Source of the DNA: Rhodobacteraceae bacterium M385 | GTDB lineage: Bacteria; Pseudomonadota; Alphaproteobacteria; Rhodobacterales; Rhodobacteraceae | Direction of reading: 5' to 3' | Assembly (NCBI GenBank): GCA_025141835.1 | Contig: CP081102.1 | Location: 3,472,001 to 3,536,000, forward strand | Length of the DNA: 64,000 nucleotides | In this document: one piece after another, positions 27,204-35,191 of the stretch | Layout: every line of letters starts with the position of its first letter | Position numbering within the stretch: position 1 is the first letter of the stretch | The notes under the pieces: model-generated | Told to the model about the DNA's origin: nothing | Databases searched by the model: none | The model's input: only the letters and a program-made list of their open reading frames with translations | Translations under genes and position numbers: made by a program

Positions 27204-27306
27204 GGCGGATCTCCTTCGGTGCATCTTTGGCGGTTCCGAAATCACCTTAAGCGCTTCGTGCAACTGCGTCTTGCGGTTTTCGCCCGTTGCCCCTATCTAC
27301 CCAGTC

Positions 27307-27401
27307 GAGGGGTTGGCGCGGGCAAGCACTTCGCCAACTCGGTCAGATCCGGAAGGAAGCAGCCGTAACGATTCCCGCTTGGGTCGTTGTTCAGCCTCTC
27401 A
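27307..27401 (+). ncRNA. ffs: Signal recognition particle RNA (4.5S-type, small bacterial SRP RNA)
   Basis: The invariant core GGTCAGATCCGGAAGGAAGC and the following AGCCGTAACGA are the SRP54 (Ffh)-binding tetraloop hairpin of bacterial SRP RNA. The ends pair as expected: GAGGGGTTG (27307-27315) with CAGCCTCTC (27392-27400). The RNA of about 95 nt joins Ffh to target signal-anchor nascent chains to the membrane. The exact ends are estimated from the pairing. It lies between the metallopeptidase gene (minus) and rsgA (plus). Confidence 0.93.
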
Positions 27402-27597
27402 CCACATTCCGGCGCGTTGCAGTGCGACGCGCCAAAGCCGCTTCGCCGATGGCGACAAGGCGGCGTTTCATACCGGAGGTTTTATGCCGATTGCATTCTC
27501 TCTCCGGGCCTGTGTCTGAAATCAGACCACGCCCGAAGAATTGACCGCGTAGCTTGATGCCGCGCCTTTCGTCATGACCATTCGGGATACTCCTACA

Positions 27598-28641
27598 ATG
27601 ACACTTCCTTCACTTGCTGACCTTGGCTGGACCAATCGGCATATCGCGCAACTGACCGACGAGGATGCGGGCGCTGTGCCAGCGCGCGTCAACAAGGTCT
27701 CGCGCACCCGTATCACCGCTTTCAGCGCCCAAGGCCCTTTGCGGCTTGTTACTCAAGGCGACGAAAGCACCGGCGATTATGTGACCGGCGATTGGGTGCT
27801 GGCCGATGCCGATCAAGGCATCGTGCTGCGCCGCCTAGAGCGGGACACCCTGCTAACCCGTCGCGCCGCCGGGTCGGGGTTAGAAACGCAGTTGATCGCG
27901 GCCAATGTCGATACGCTCGGCATCGTCACGTCTTGCAACGCGGATTTCAACATCGCTCGGCTGGAGCGTTATCTGGCAATGGCGGCCTCAGCCGGGTGTC
28001 TGCCGCTGATCATTCTGACCAAATCCGACATGGCCGACGATCCGCGAGAGTTTGAGCGCCGGGCCGAGGCACTTTCGCCGTTGGCCTCGGCTATCGCCAT
28101 GAACGCCAAGGCCGACGACGCGGCCGAGGTGTTGAAGCCGTGGGCCAAGAATGGACAAACCTTCGCGCTGGTCGGCTCATCCGGCGTCGGCAAAACCACC
28201 TTGGCCAATGCGTTGACGGGCGCTGATGACGCTACAGCCGATATCCGAGAGGATGACGCCAAGGGCCGCCACACCACCACGTCACGGGGTTTGGCCCCAA
28301 CGATCTTCGGCGGCTGGCTGATCGACACGCCCGGAATGCGGGCTTTGCGACTGAACGACGCCGCCGACGGCATCGGCGCAGTCTTCGCCGATATCGAGGA
28401 ACTGACGGATCAATGTAAGTTCCGTAACTGCTCGCACGTGGCAGAGCCGGGCTGCGCGGTGCAAACAGCCGTGGCTGAAGGGAAGCTGGAAGCGGACCGG
28501 GTGAAGCGGTTCTTGAAGCTGGTCCGAGAGGACGAGATCAACCAAGAGGCTGCCCACGAACGCCGCGCGAGAGAGAAAGACTTCAAGAAAATGACCAAAA
28601 CGGTGATTGCCGCGTCAAAGCACAAGCGCGGCAAGAAGTAG
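27598..28641 (+). CDS. rsgA: Ribosome small subunit-dependent GTPase RsgA
   Basis: A 347-residue circularly permuted GTPase that checks late maturation of the 30S subunit. An OB-fold domain comes first (about 25-95), then the permuted G-domain order G4 TKSD (141-144), P-loop GSSGVGKT (193-200), the switch RHTTT, and DTPG (243-246). The C-terminal zinc knuckle uses Cys273, Cys278, His280 and Cys286, and the tail is very basic. An in-frame ATG at 27574 would add 8 residues; neither start has a clear ribosome-binding site. Confidence 0.94.
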   Translation: MTLPSLADLGWTNRHIAQLTDEDAGAVPARVNKVSRTRITAFSAQGPLRLVTQGDESTGDYVTGDWVLADADQGIVLRRLERDTLLTRRAAGSGLETQLIAANVDTLGIVTSCNADFNIARLERYLAMAASAGCLPLIILTKSDMADDPREFERRAEALSPLASAIAMNAKADDAAEVLKPWAKNGQTFALVGSSGVGKTTLANALTGADDATADIREDDAKGRHTTTSRGLAPTIFGGWLIDTPGMRALRLNDAADGIGAVFADIEELTDQCKFRNCSHVAEPGCAVQTAVAEGKLEADRVKRFLKLVREDEINQEAAHERRAREKDFKKMTKTVIAASKHKRGKK

Positions 28642-28677
28642 ACGCGGCACGTCAATTAGCGGGTGGGAGGGCCTTTT

Positions 28678-29031
28678 CTACAGGTCTTCCCACTTCGACA
28701 GGCCCGCCTGCGATCCGGCCCACCTGTAGTATCCGGCCATCAGCAAGCCAAAGATCACCCCCGCCATTAGCGCGGAGATCAGCGCGACGACGACGGGCAA
28801 ATCTGCATGCTGCCATTGCACGAACCACATAATCGCGCCCCAGACCACGCCGAACATCGGCCCCAAGACCAGAACCGCCCGAAGGAAGCTCATGTAGTGG
28901 GGCGGGCGCGGCTTGAGGCCCAAGCGCCGCGCAATGCGGAACATCGGAGGCGCGTAGTTGAGGCTGGTGATGGAGGAGGCTTCAAGTTCTGCCATCGCGC
29001 GGGCGATGCGGTGCTCATAGGTTTCGTCCAT
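28678..29031 (-). CDS. DUF6404 family membrane protein
   Basis: A 117-residue protein with a polar N-terminal half (DETYEHRIARAMAELEA, then NYAPPMFRIARRLGLKPRPPHY) and two membrane helices (about 50-73 and 80-103). The RLG-x-KPRPPHYM motif before the first helix is typical of the DUF6404 family as I recall it from Rhodobacterales and related bacteria. Function unknown. A longer frame to 29124 would run into the ankyrin gene upstream. It is convergent with rsgA. Confidence 0.75.
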   Translation of the reverse strand: MDETYEHRIARAMAELEASSITSLNYAPPMFRIARRLGLKPRPPHYMSFLRAVLVLGPMFGVVWGAIMWFVQWQHADLPVVVALISALMAGVIFGLLMAGYYRWAGSQAGLSKWEDL

Positions 29032-29120
29032 CGGATGCCTCGCGCGTTTAGTTGCAGCACTGTTGATACCCTTGTGGCTGCGGGGGGCAAGTCCTTGTCC
29101 CGCAACCATCAGGCACCGCG

Positions 29121-30653
29121 TCATCTAGGGCCGGTCTCCACCACCTGCCCCGGCTTGGTATCGGCCCAATCGCGCAGGAAGGCCGCGATCTCTGGGTCAC
29201 CCACTTGGTCAATGGCGGAACGGGGCAGCGCCACGCCTTCATCAAGCGCCAGTTGCAGGCAAGCAATGTAGTCGCTGCGGGTCTGGTCGCGGTTGTTCGC
29301 GGCCCCGTGCAGGATCGTTGAGAACAGGTTGCCGCCGTAGCTGTTCAAATGTCCAAGGTCCGGTTTAAGGCGCAACAGCGCCTGCATCACATCGGGCAAG
29401 CCAACCCACCCCGCCGCCTGCACCGGGGTCACGCCCGCACTATCGGGGCGGTCATATTCCACGCCCACTGCGGCGAGCCGTTGCAGATGCGGAAGCTTGC
29501 CGGGCAGATGCAGGATCTCGCGGATGATATTGCGGGCCGCTGGAGGCAAGTTCGACGGGTCGATGTAGCGCCCTTCCGGCACGTTCCCGTCGGCCACCTG
29601 TGCCAATAGCGCCTCTACCTCGGTCAGAGGGGTGGCGTGGCCCGCGTCCTCTAGCTGCTGCGCCAGCGCGTTGTTGCCGATAATGCGCGCATAGGCGTAG
29701 GGCGTCACACCTTCATAAACCCGCGTTGGATCAGCGCCTTTTTGTAACAACAACGCCACCATATCCGGCGGCGACATCCGGCGGGCAGCTTGGTGCAAGG
29801 CGGGGACGGTCCAGGGCACCTCTCCACCCACCTCGTCGGCATTGAAATCATCGGCCCGCGCGCCAGCGTCCATCAGCATCTGCACGGCCTCCACATCGTG
29901 GAAATCCATCGCCCGCAAGAGCGCGTTCGTGCCCTTCGGTTCTGCCCCATGGGCCAGCAAGAGGCGCAAGCCGCCGTGGTGACCCAATTCGGTGGCGTGA
30001 TAGAGGGACTCGCCATCATTGGGGTCAGCGCCGTGATCCAGAAGCCATTCAGACAGGGCCATGTTATTGGCGTGACCAAGAGCGAAATAGAGGGTCGATA
30101 GGGCGTGAGCGCCCTGTTGTGGCGCTTCATAATTGGGGTCAGCGCCGTGGGACAGCAACAGCTCAGCGATGGCCAACATCTGCGACTCACGTTCGGGGAA
30201 CAGATGGATGGCGCGGGATTGAGCAAGAACCGTCAGCGGAGGAAGCTGTGGCGATGGACGCACCGCCAACTGCGGATCTGCGGCAATCATTTTTGCCACG
30301 GCCGCCGCGTCGTAGAGCAGAACGCTCAAGGTGAAGTGGCCCTGCGGCAGAGAAGGATCAGCCGACAGCAATTGCTGCGTCACGTGATCTTGCCCGTTCT
30401 TCAAGGCTAGCACCAACCGCTGTTGCCGCTGCGCCCGGTCCATGCCTTGGGTTTCCACGGCGGCCTTCAGGTGGGGCCATGTGGCAAAACCCTGCTCGCG
30501 GGCAATCACATGGAGAAAATCGGCGTGCTTCAGCGGCTCTCCCTCTGGCCGAGGCCGATGAGAGACCACGCGTTGAACTGCGTCAGCCGCCTGTGCCCCA
30601 AAGGCCTTTTTCAGAGCCGTCGCATCACGGCGCAATTGGTCGAGTGTTTTCAT
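29121..30653 (-). CDS. Ankyrin-repeat protein
   Basis: A 510-residue protein made largely of ankyrin repeats. Recognisable repeat cores include AELLLSHGADPNYE, SEWLLDHGADPND, LRLLLAHGAEPKG, VQMLMDAGARADD and VALLLQKGADPTR. An N-terminal helical segment resembles other bacterial ankyrin proteins (LDQLRRDATALKKAFG). There is no signal peptide and no catalytic motif, so it probably binds a partner protein in the cytoplasm. The ATG at 30653 has GAGGGAACC upstream. No toxin-antitoxin or effector partner is adjacent. Confidence 0.88.
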   Translation of the reverse strand: MKTLDQLRRDATALKKAFGAQAADAVQRVVSHRPRPEGEPLKHADFLHVIAREQGFATWPHLKAAVETQGMDRAQRQQRLVLALKNGQDHVTQQLLSADPSLPQGHFTLSVLLYDAAAVAKMIAADPQLAVRPSPQLPPLTVLAQSRAIHLFPERESQMLAIAELLLSHGADPNYEAPQQGAHALSTLYFALGHANNMALSEWLLDHGADPNDGESLYHATELGHHGGLRLLLAHGAEPKGTNALLRAMDFHDVEAVQMLMDAGARADDFNADEVGGEVPWTVPALHQAARRMSPPDMVALLLQKGADPTRVYEGVTPYAYARIIGNNALAQQLEDAGHATPLTEVEALLAQVADGNVPEGRYIDPSNLPPAARNIIREILHLPGKLPHLQRLAAVGVEYDRPDSAGVTPVQAAGWVGLPDVMQALLRLKPDLGHLNSYGGNLFSTILHGAANNRDQTRSDYIACLQLALDEGVALPRSAIDQVGDPEIAAFLRDWADTKPGQVVETGPR

Positions 30654-30871
30654 GGTCGGTTCCCTCACTAAACGCCCAACGATCCGCTGAATGGGCAGAG
30701 AGACACCGAAAGCGTGTCTGTCATGGATGTCTTAAGGGGGCCGATGACGGCTTTCCGCGGATCTGGAGGCTGCCCCGAGCAGCAGTGCAATCCTAGACCG
30801 AATGCCGCCCGCGCCTCAAGCAATGTCGTTGACCGCTCGACATTGCAGCGGGCTGGCCTAAACTCTTGGCT

Positions 30872-31249
30872 ATGACGGACGACAAAGAAGAAACCGCAAA
30901 TGAATTGGCGATGGAGCGCACCGATTGGGCCGAAGATCGCACAATCATGGCAAACGAGCGTACCTTTGCCGGATGGATGCGCACGGGCATGGCCTCGGTC
31001 GCGCTTGCGCTTGGGATGAAGGCCGTGTTCGGGGATTTTGAGCCGGTCTGGGCCGCCAAAGCGACCGCGAGCGTTTTCATCGTCTTGGCCTGCTACATCT
31101 TCTTCACCGCGCGTCAGCAGTCTTGTGCCACCCAAGCGCGCATGAACGACCATGCCGCGACGCCAAAATCCAATGCTTCAATGACAATCACCGCCGCCAT
31201 CTTGTCCATCGGCGCGATCTTGACCGGCGTCATCCTTTGGCTGCTCTAA
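30872..31249 (+). CDS. DUF202 (YidH) family membrane protein
   Basis: A 125-residue protein with an acidic N-terminus, the conserved DUF202 opening LAMERTDWAEDRTIMANERT, and three membrane helices (about 35-53, 60-80 and 100-123). The R-T-x-x-A-x-E-R-T motif before the first helix is diagnostic of DUF202/YidH. Function unknown. I start at the ATG at 30872; the frame can be extended only with a TTG. It lies 61 bases before dnaX. Confidence 0.86.
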   Translation: MTDDKEETANELAMERTDWAEDRTIMANERTFAGWMRTGMASVALALGMKAVFGDFEPVWAAKATASVFIVLACYIFFTARQQSCATQARMNDHAATPKSNASMTITAAILSIGAILTGVILWLL

Positions 31250-31309
31250 TCCGGTGGACGCCGCGCGGGCGGGGCCGTAGTTTACCGCCACACACAGGCG
31301 TGAGGCGAT

Positions 31310-33070
31310 ATGACCGAGACCCCCGATAAAGGCTACCAAGTCCTCGCGCGGAAATACCGCCCCGCGACCTTTGCCGATCTGATCGGGCAAGAGGCCATGG
31401 TCCGCACCTTGAAGAATGCGTTCGAGGCCGACCGCATCGCGCAAGCCTTCATGCTGACGGGTATTCGCGGGACTGGTAAGACTACCACGGCACGGATCAT
31501 CGCCAAGGGCCTCAACTGTATTGGCGAAGACGGCGAAGGCGGCCCCACGACGGACCCTTGCGGCGTGTGCCAGAACTGCGTGGCGATCACCGAGGGCCGC
31601 CACGTGGACGTGATGGAGATGGACGCGGCGTCGAACACCGGCGTTCAAAACATCCGCGATGCGATCATCGAGACGGTCAGCTACCGCGCCGCACAAGCGC
31701 GTTACAAAATCTTCATCATCGACGAAGTCCACATGCTGTCCACCAGCGCGTTCAACGCGCTACTCAAGACATTGGAAGAGCCCCCCGCCCACGTCAAATT
31801 CCTGTTCGCCACGACCGAAATCCGCAAGGTTCCGGTGACGGTGCTGTCGCGCTGCCAACGCTTTGACCTGCGCCGGATCGAGCCCGAGGTGATGATCGCC
31901 CACCTGCAACGCATCGCGGGCCTTGAAAGCGCCGCGATTGCAGAAGATGCCGTTGCCCTGATTACCCGTGCCGCCGAAGGCTCGGTCCGGGACGCGATGA
32001 GCCTTCTTGACCAAGCCATTGCCCATGGCGCAGGCGAAACAACCGCCGACCAAGTGCGTGCGATGTTGGGCCTTGCCGACCGGGGCCGGGTGATGGACCT
32101 GTTTGAGGCGATCATGGCCGGCGACGCCGCCAAGGCGTTGGACGAATTGGGGGCGCAATATTCCGACGGTGCCGACCCGGTGGCCGTACTGCGCGATCTG
32201 GCCGAAATCACCCATTGGCTGTCGGTCATCTCGATCACACCCGATGCGGCCGAAGACCCCACGGTTTCCCCCGACGAACGTACGCGCGGGTTGGCCTTGG
32301 CCGAGAAGCTGCCAATGCGGGTGCTAACGCGGATGTGGCAAATGCTTCTGAAAGCGCTGGAAGAGGTCGCCATGGCCCCCAACGCCATGATGGCCGCCGA
32401 AATGGCGGTGATCCGCTTGACCCATGTGGCCGACCTGCCAACGCCGGGCGATCTGGTGAAGAAACTGGCGGAAACTCCCCGCCCCGCCGGCGGCCCGCCC
32501 TCGGGTGGTGTCGGCGGCGGCGTGTCCGGCCCCGGGCCACAGGCCCGGTCTACGGGGGCGGCCCCCGTTGGCGGAAGTGGTGGTGGTGCACAAGCGGCCC
32601 TTGCGCCGCAGTCCGGACCGGACCTTGCCGCCTACCCTACCTTTGACTCCATCGTGGCGCTGATCGAATCGGCACGCGATATCAAGCTGTTGATCGAAGT
32701 GAAGACGGCTCTGCGGCTGGTGTCATACTCACCCGGCCGTCTTGAGGTCGAAGTGACTGACACTGCGCCACGCGATCTGATCCCGCGCTTGGGGCGGATG
32801 CTTCAAACGGCCACGGGCGCGCGTTGGGGCATCACGGTGGCCTCCTCGGGCGGCGGCGCGACGATTCAGGAACAGGAACAGGCGGCCCAGAAAGAGGTAG
32901 AGGCCGAGGTCACTAAGCATCCGCTGATGCAAGCGGTTCTGTCCCGGTTCCCACAAGCGCGGATCTCGGAAATCCGTAGCCATGCGGATTTGGCACAAGA
33001 GGCCGCGGCGACGGCGCTGGAAGAGATACCGGAAGAGGCCGATGATTGGGACCCCTTCGAAGACGAGTGA
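31310..33070 (+). CDS. dnaX: DNA polymerase III subunit gamma/tau
   Basis: A 586-residue clamp-loader ATPase. The AAA+ module has Walker A GIRGTGKT (51-58), a zinc module (Cys70, Cys84, Cys87, Cys90), Walker B IIDEVHML (DEVH 138-141), the sensor-1 region LFATTEIRKVPVTVLSRC, and the collar domain. A Gly/Pro-rich linker (about 385-430) leads to a tau-specific domain, ending in an acidic tail (EEIPEEADDWDPFEDE). I saw no A-rich slippery heptamer, so no E. coli-type gamma frameshift is predicted. It forms the conserved dnaX-ybaB-recR set. Confidence 0.97.
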   Translation: MTETPDKGYQVLARKYRPATFADLIGQEAMVRTLKNAFEADRIAQAFMLTGIRGTGKTTTARIIAKGLNCIGEDGEGGPTTDPCGVCQNCVAITEGRHVDVMEMDAASNTGVQNIRDAIIETVSYRAAQARYKIFIIDEVHMLSTSAFNALLKTLEEPPAHVKFLFATTEIRKVPVTVLSRCQRFDLRRIEPEVMIAHLQRIAGLESAAIAEDAVALITRAAEGSVRDAMSLLDQAIAHGAGETTADQVRAMLGLADRGRVMDLFEAIMAGDAAKALDELGAQYSDGADPVAVLRDLAEITHWLSVISITPDAAEDPTVSPDERTRGLALAEKLPMRVLTRMWQMLLKALEEVAMAPNAMMAAEMAVIRLTHVADLPTPGDLVKKLAETPRPAGGPPSGGVGGGVSGPGPQARSTGAAPVGGSGGGAQAALAPQSGPDLAAYPTFDSIVALIESARDIKLLIEVKTALRLVSYSPGRLEVEVTDTAPRDLIPRLGRMLQTATGARWGITVASSGGGATIQEQEQAAQKEVEAEVTKHPLMQAVLSRFPQARISEIRSHADLAQEAAATALEEIPEEADDWDPFEDE

Positions 33071-33143
33071 AACACGATGCACCTTGTGACCTATGCCCGT
33101 GCGGCATACGTGTGAGCAAACGAGATCAATTGGAGAAGATGAG

Positions 33144-33488
33144 ATGTTGAAGGGTTTGGGCGGCATTGGCGATATGGCCAAGATGATGAAGCAAGCGCAG
33201 GAAATGCAGGGCAAGATGGCGGAGGTCCAAGAGGGTCTTTCCTCGATTACCGTGCAGGGCGAAAGCGGCGCGGGCTTGGTCAAGGCGACGGCAACAGCAA
33301 AAGGGGAACTGACGGCGCTGGACATTGATCCGTCGATCTTTGACCCGAACGAGAAAGAGGTCGTCGAGGACCTGATCCTCGCCGCGATCAAAGATGCGCA
33401 GTCCAAGGCGCAGGACAAACACAACGAAGAAATCCAGAAGATGACCGAAGATCTCGGCCTTCCTGCTGGCATGAAACTTCCGTTCTAA
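33144..33488 (+). CDS. Nucleoid-associated protein YbaB/EbfC family
   Basis: A 114-residue YbaB/EbfC protein. The N-terminal amphipathic helix is MLKGLGGIGDMAKMMKQAQE, then a central sheet with VQGESGAGLVKATATAKGEL, then C-terminal helices ending KMTEDLGLPAGMKLPF. The dimer binds DNA like tweezers. GGAGAAGATGAG precedes the ATG. It sits between dnaX and recR, 3 bases before recR, the usual order in many bacteria. Confidence 0.95.
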   Translation: MLKGLGGIGDMAKMMKQAQEMQGKMAEVQEGLSSITVQGESGAGLVKATATAKGELTALDIDPSIFDPNEKEVVEDLILAAIKDAQSKAQDKHNEEIQKMTEDLGLPAGMKLPF

Positions 33489-33491
33489 CGC

Positions 33492-34091
33492 GTGGCAGAG
33501 ACGCCCCCAGATATTGAAGAACTGATCGGGATCATGGCCCGTCTTCCGGGACTTGGCCCCCGGTCGGCGCGGCGAGCGGTTCTTACGTTGATCAAAAAGC
33601 GTGGCGCGCTGATGCGCCCTCTGGCAGAGACGATGGCACGGGTGGCCGAGAGCGCGCGGGAATGCGTGAACTGCGGCAATATCGGAACCGGCGATCTGTG
33701 CGACATTTGCTCGGACGTCGGCCGCGCGACTGGAGAGTTGTGCGTGGTAGAGGATGTGGCAGACCTCTGGGCGATGGAGCGAGGGCAAGCATTTAAGGGG
33801 CGCTACCATGTGCTCGGCGGTACGCTCTCGGCGCTGGACGATGTGGGCCCCGAAGACCTCGGCATCCCGAAACTGCGTGCCCGCATGACCGATGAGGGGA
33901 TTACCGAAGTGATCTTGGCCCTCAACGCGACCGTAGACGGGCAAACAACGGCGCACTACATCGCCGACGAACTGGCCTCCGTTGGCGTCAGCCTCTCGTC
34001 CCTCGCACAAGGCGTTCCAATCGGCGGGGAATTGGATTACCTCGACGATGGCACTATATCTGCCGCCTTCCGAGCCCGAAAAAGCTTGTGA
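33492..34091 (+). CDS. recR: Recombination mediator RecR
   Basis: A 199-residue RecR of the RecFOR pathway that helps load RecA at single-strand gaps. An N-terminal helix-hairpin-helix (LIGIMARLPGLGPRSARRAV) is followed by a four-Cys zinc finger (Cys58, Cys61, Cys70, Cys73), a Toprim domain (CVVEDVADLWAMER onward) and the C-terminal ELDYLDDGTISAAFRARK. The start is GTG at 33492, three bases after the ybaB stop, so the genes are probably translated together. Confidence 0.95.
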   Translation: MAETPPDIEELIGIMARLPGLGPRSARRAVLTLIKKRGALMRPLAETMARVAESARECVNCGNIGTGDLCDICSDVGRATGELCVVEDVADLWAMERGQAFKGRYHVLGGTLSALDDVGPEDLGIPKLRARMTDEGITEVILALNATVDGQTTAHYIADELASVGVSLSSLAQGVPIGGELDYLDDGTISAAFRARKSL

Positions 34092-34191
34092 CGATGGGAA
34101 GCGGCCCTTGGCCAAAGGTGATTACCACCATCAAACACGGCGCATGGTTGGCCTGTTGCGCAGTGAGTTGTAAAGCCAAGGTGAATTAGGG

Positions 34192-34287
34192 AGCCCGTGC
34201 GACGGCTGGTGAAAGGCTCATTCGGCGACCGGGGCCTAAATCTGGCCTGCTTCTCCGCCGAATGAGAACTTAAGCGTCCGTGCGGCT
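34192..34287 (+). ncRNA. Candidate structured RNA downstream of recR
   Basis: The 331-base gap 34092-34422 has no protein gene but shows a nested fold. AGCC (34192-34195) pairs with GGCT (34284-34287). GACG (34201-34204) pairs with CGTC (34275-34278) after a symmetric CGTGC/CGTGC internal loop. CTCATTCGGCG (34217-34227) pairs perfectly with CGCCGAATGAG (34256-34266). Between the last two helices is a purine-rich bubble (GCTGGTGAAAGG facing AACTTAAG). A bubble in a long rod recalls 6S RNA, and parts read like 6S, but I cannot confirm the family. It could also be a recR 3' structure. Confidence 0.35.
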
Positions 34288-34347
34288 AAAACTTTAACCA
34301 CACGTCGCATTCTGACTGTCGCTAAATACCCTTAACCAAGCGTTAAG

Positions 34348-34408
34348 CCCCCCCAAATATCCGTCGGGGGGAGCGCCCCCTAGGGCGCTGGGGGGCAGAC
34401 AGCCCCCC
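34348..34408. repeat. Cluster of three GC-rich hairpins downstream of the RNase T2 gene
   Basis: Three consecutive inverted repeats lie beyond the RNase T2 stop codon: a C-run and G-run pair (34348-34354 with 34366-34371), AGCGCCC with GGGCGCT (34372-34378, 34383-34389), and GGGGGGC with GCCCCCC (34390-34396, 34402-34408). On the minus strand the cluster is followed by GACGGATATTT. Hairpins followed by a GATATTT tail recur in Rhodobacteraceae intergenic DNA as I know it; a second example in this window is at 50445-50492. It may act as a 3' processing or termination element. Confidence 0.55.
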
Positions 34409-34422
34409 ATCCGATTTGTGGC

Positions 34423-35055
34423 CTAACGCATCGGTGAAAATAGTGCGTCTGGTGAGCGGCAATCGCGAATGACATCGGCACCGCAAACACGTGGCTCAAG
34501 CTCTCGGGTGAGGCACACGCGCACTTCTTGAATCCGGTTAGCGCGGCAGGTGACGGTTAACATGTCCGGGCCCAGTTGCGGGTTCACCTCTAGGAAAGCT
34601 TCTTCGATCACAGCCGCAGGCACGCGCACCTCCGTATCCAGGCGCCTTAGAATGTCGGGGCGTTGCACGGATTCGTAGGCGAGCCGAGAGAGCGCGTAGT
34701 AATCCCGCGCTTCCAATCCTGTGCACACGCCATGTTTGCGCCATTGGTGCCAGGCAAGGCCCGATGTGCCCATGATATCCGCCATCTCGCCGGTCATCCC
34801 ACGCGACGGGGCGCGCATCACCGTGGGGCAATAGGCGGGCCAGCCTTCCTCATACTGCGGCCACAGCCCGTGAAGCGTGAAGCCGAAGCCTTGGCCATCG
34901 TCGCATTGGGGCGAAGAGCGGTCGTCGCCTTCCAGAAGGCACCATGTGGGTGTCCAGCTGAGGCTCATGACGTAGTAGTCAAATTCGCCGGCGGGTTCCC
35001 CGTCTGCGTGGGCCGTGCCTGCGGCAAACAATAGCGCGAGTATCAGTCGTTTCAT
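34423..35055 (-). CDS. Secreted ribonuclease T2 family protein
   Basis: A 210-residue RNase T2 that would cleave RNA outside the cytoplasm through 2',3'-cyclic phosphates. The signal peptide is MKRLILALLFAAGTAHA. Active-site segment CAS I is FTLHGLWPQ (His62) and CAS II is HQWRKHGVC (His103, His108). The usual CAS II Glu (H-E-W-x-K-H-G) is Gln104 here. Cys39 and further Cys residues are placed for the family disulphides. The gene stands alone between convergent recR and divergent trcR. Confidence 0.88.
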   Translation of the reverse strand: MKRLILALLFAAGTAHADGEPAGEFDYYVMSLSWTPTWCLLEGDDRSSPQCDDGQGFGFTLHGLWPQYEEGWPAYCPTVMRAPSRGMTGEMADIMGTSGLAWHQWRKHGVCTGLEARDYYALSRLAYESVQRPDILRRLDTEVRVPAAVIEEAFLEVNPQLGPDMLTVTCRANRIQEVRVCLTRELEPRVCGADVIRDCRSPDALFSPMR

Positions 35056-35191
35056 TTGGGTCTTCCCTCAGTGCCTCATTGCGCCTATATACCTCGTGAT
35101 TTTCCTGAAATCGAGGAACCGTAAGGCCCCGCCTTGCAGCCGCTTCCACCGGCCTTGTTCCCTGTGTTCAGACGTACCCGGAGGGATTGAG

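Noticed and set aside
29121..30653. Ankyrin protein as an injected effector or polymorphic toxin
   Set aside because: There is no secretion signal, toxin domain, immunity-like partner or secretion-system gene nearby.
31310..33070. Programmed -1 frameshift producing a short gamma form of DnaX
   Set aside because: I found no A-AAA-AAG-like slippery sequence or following stem in the dnaX linker region.
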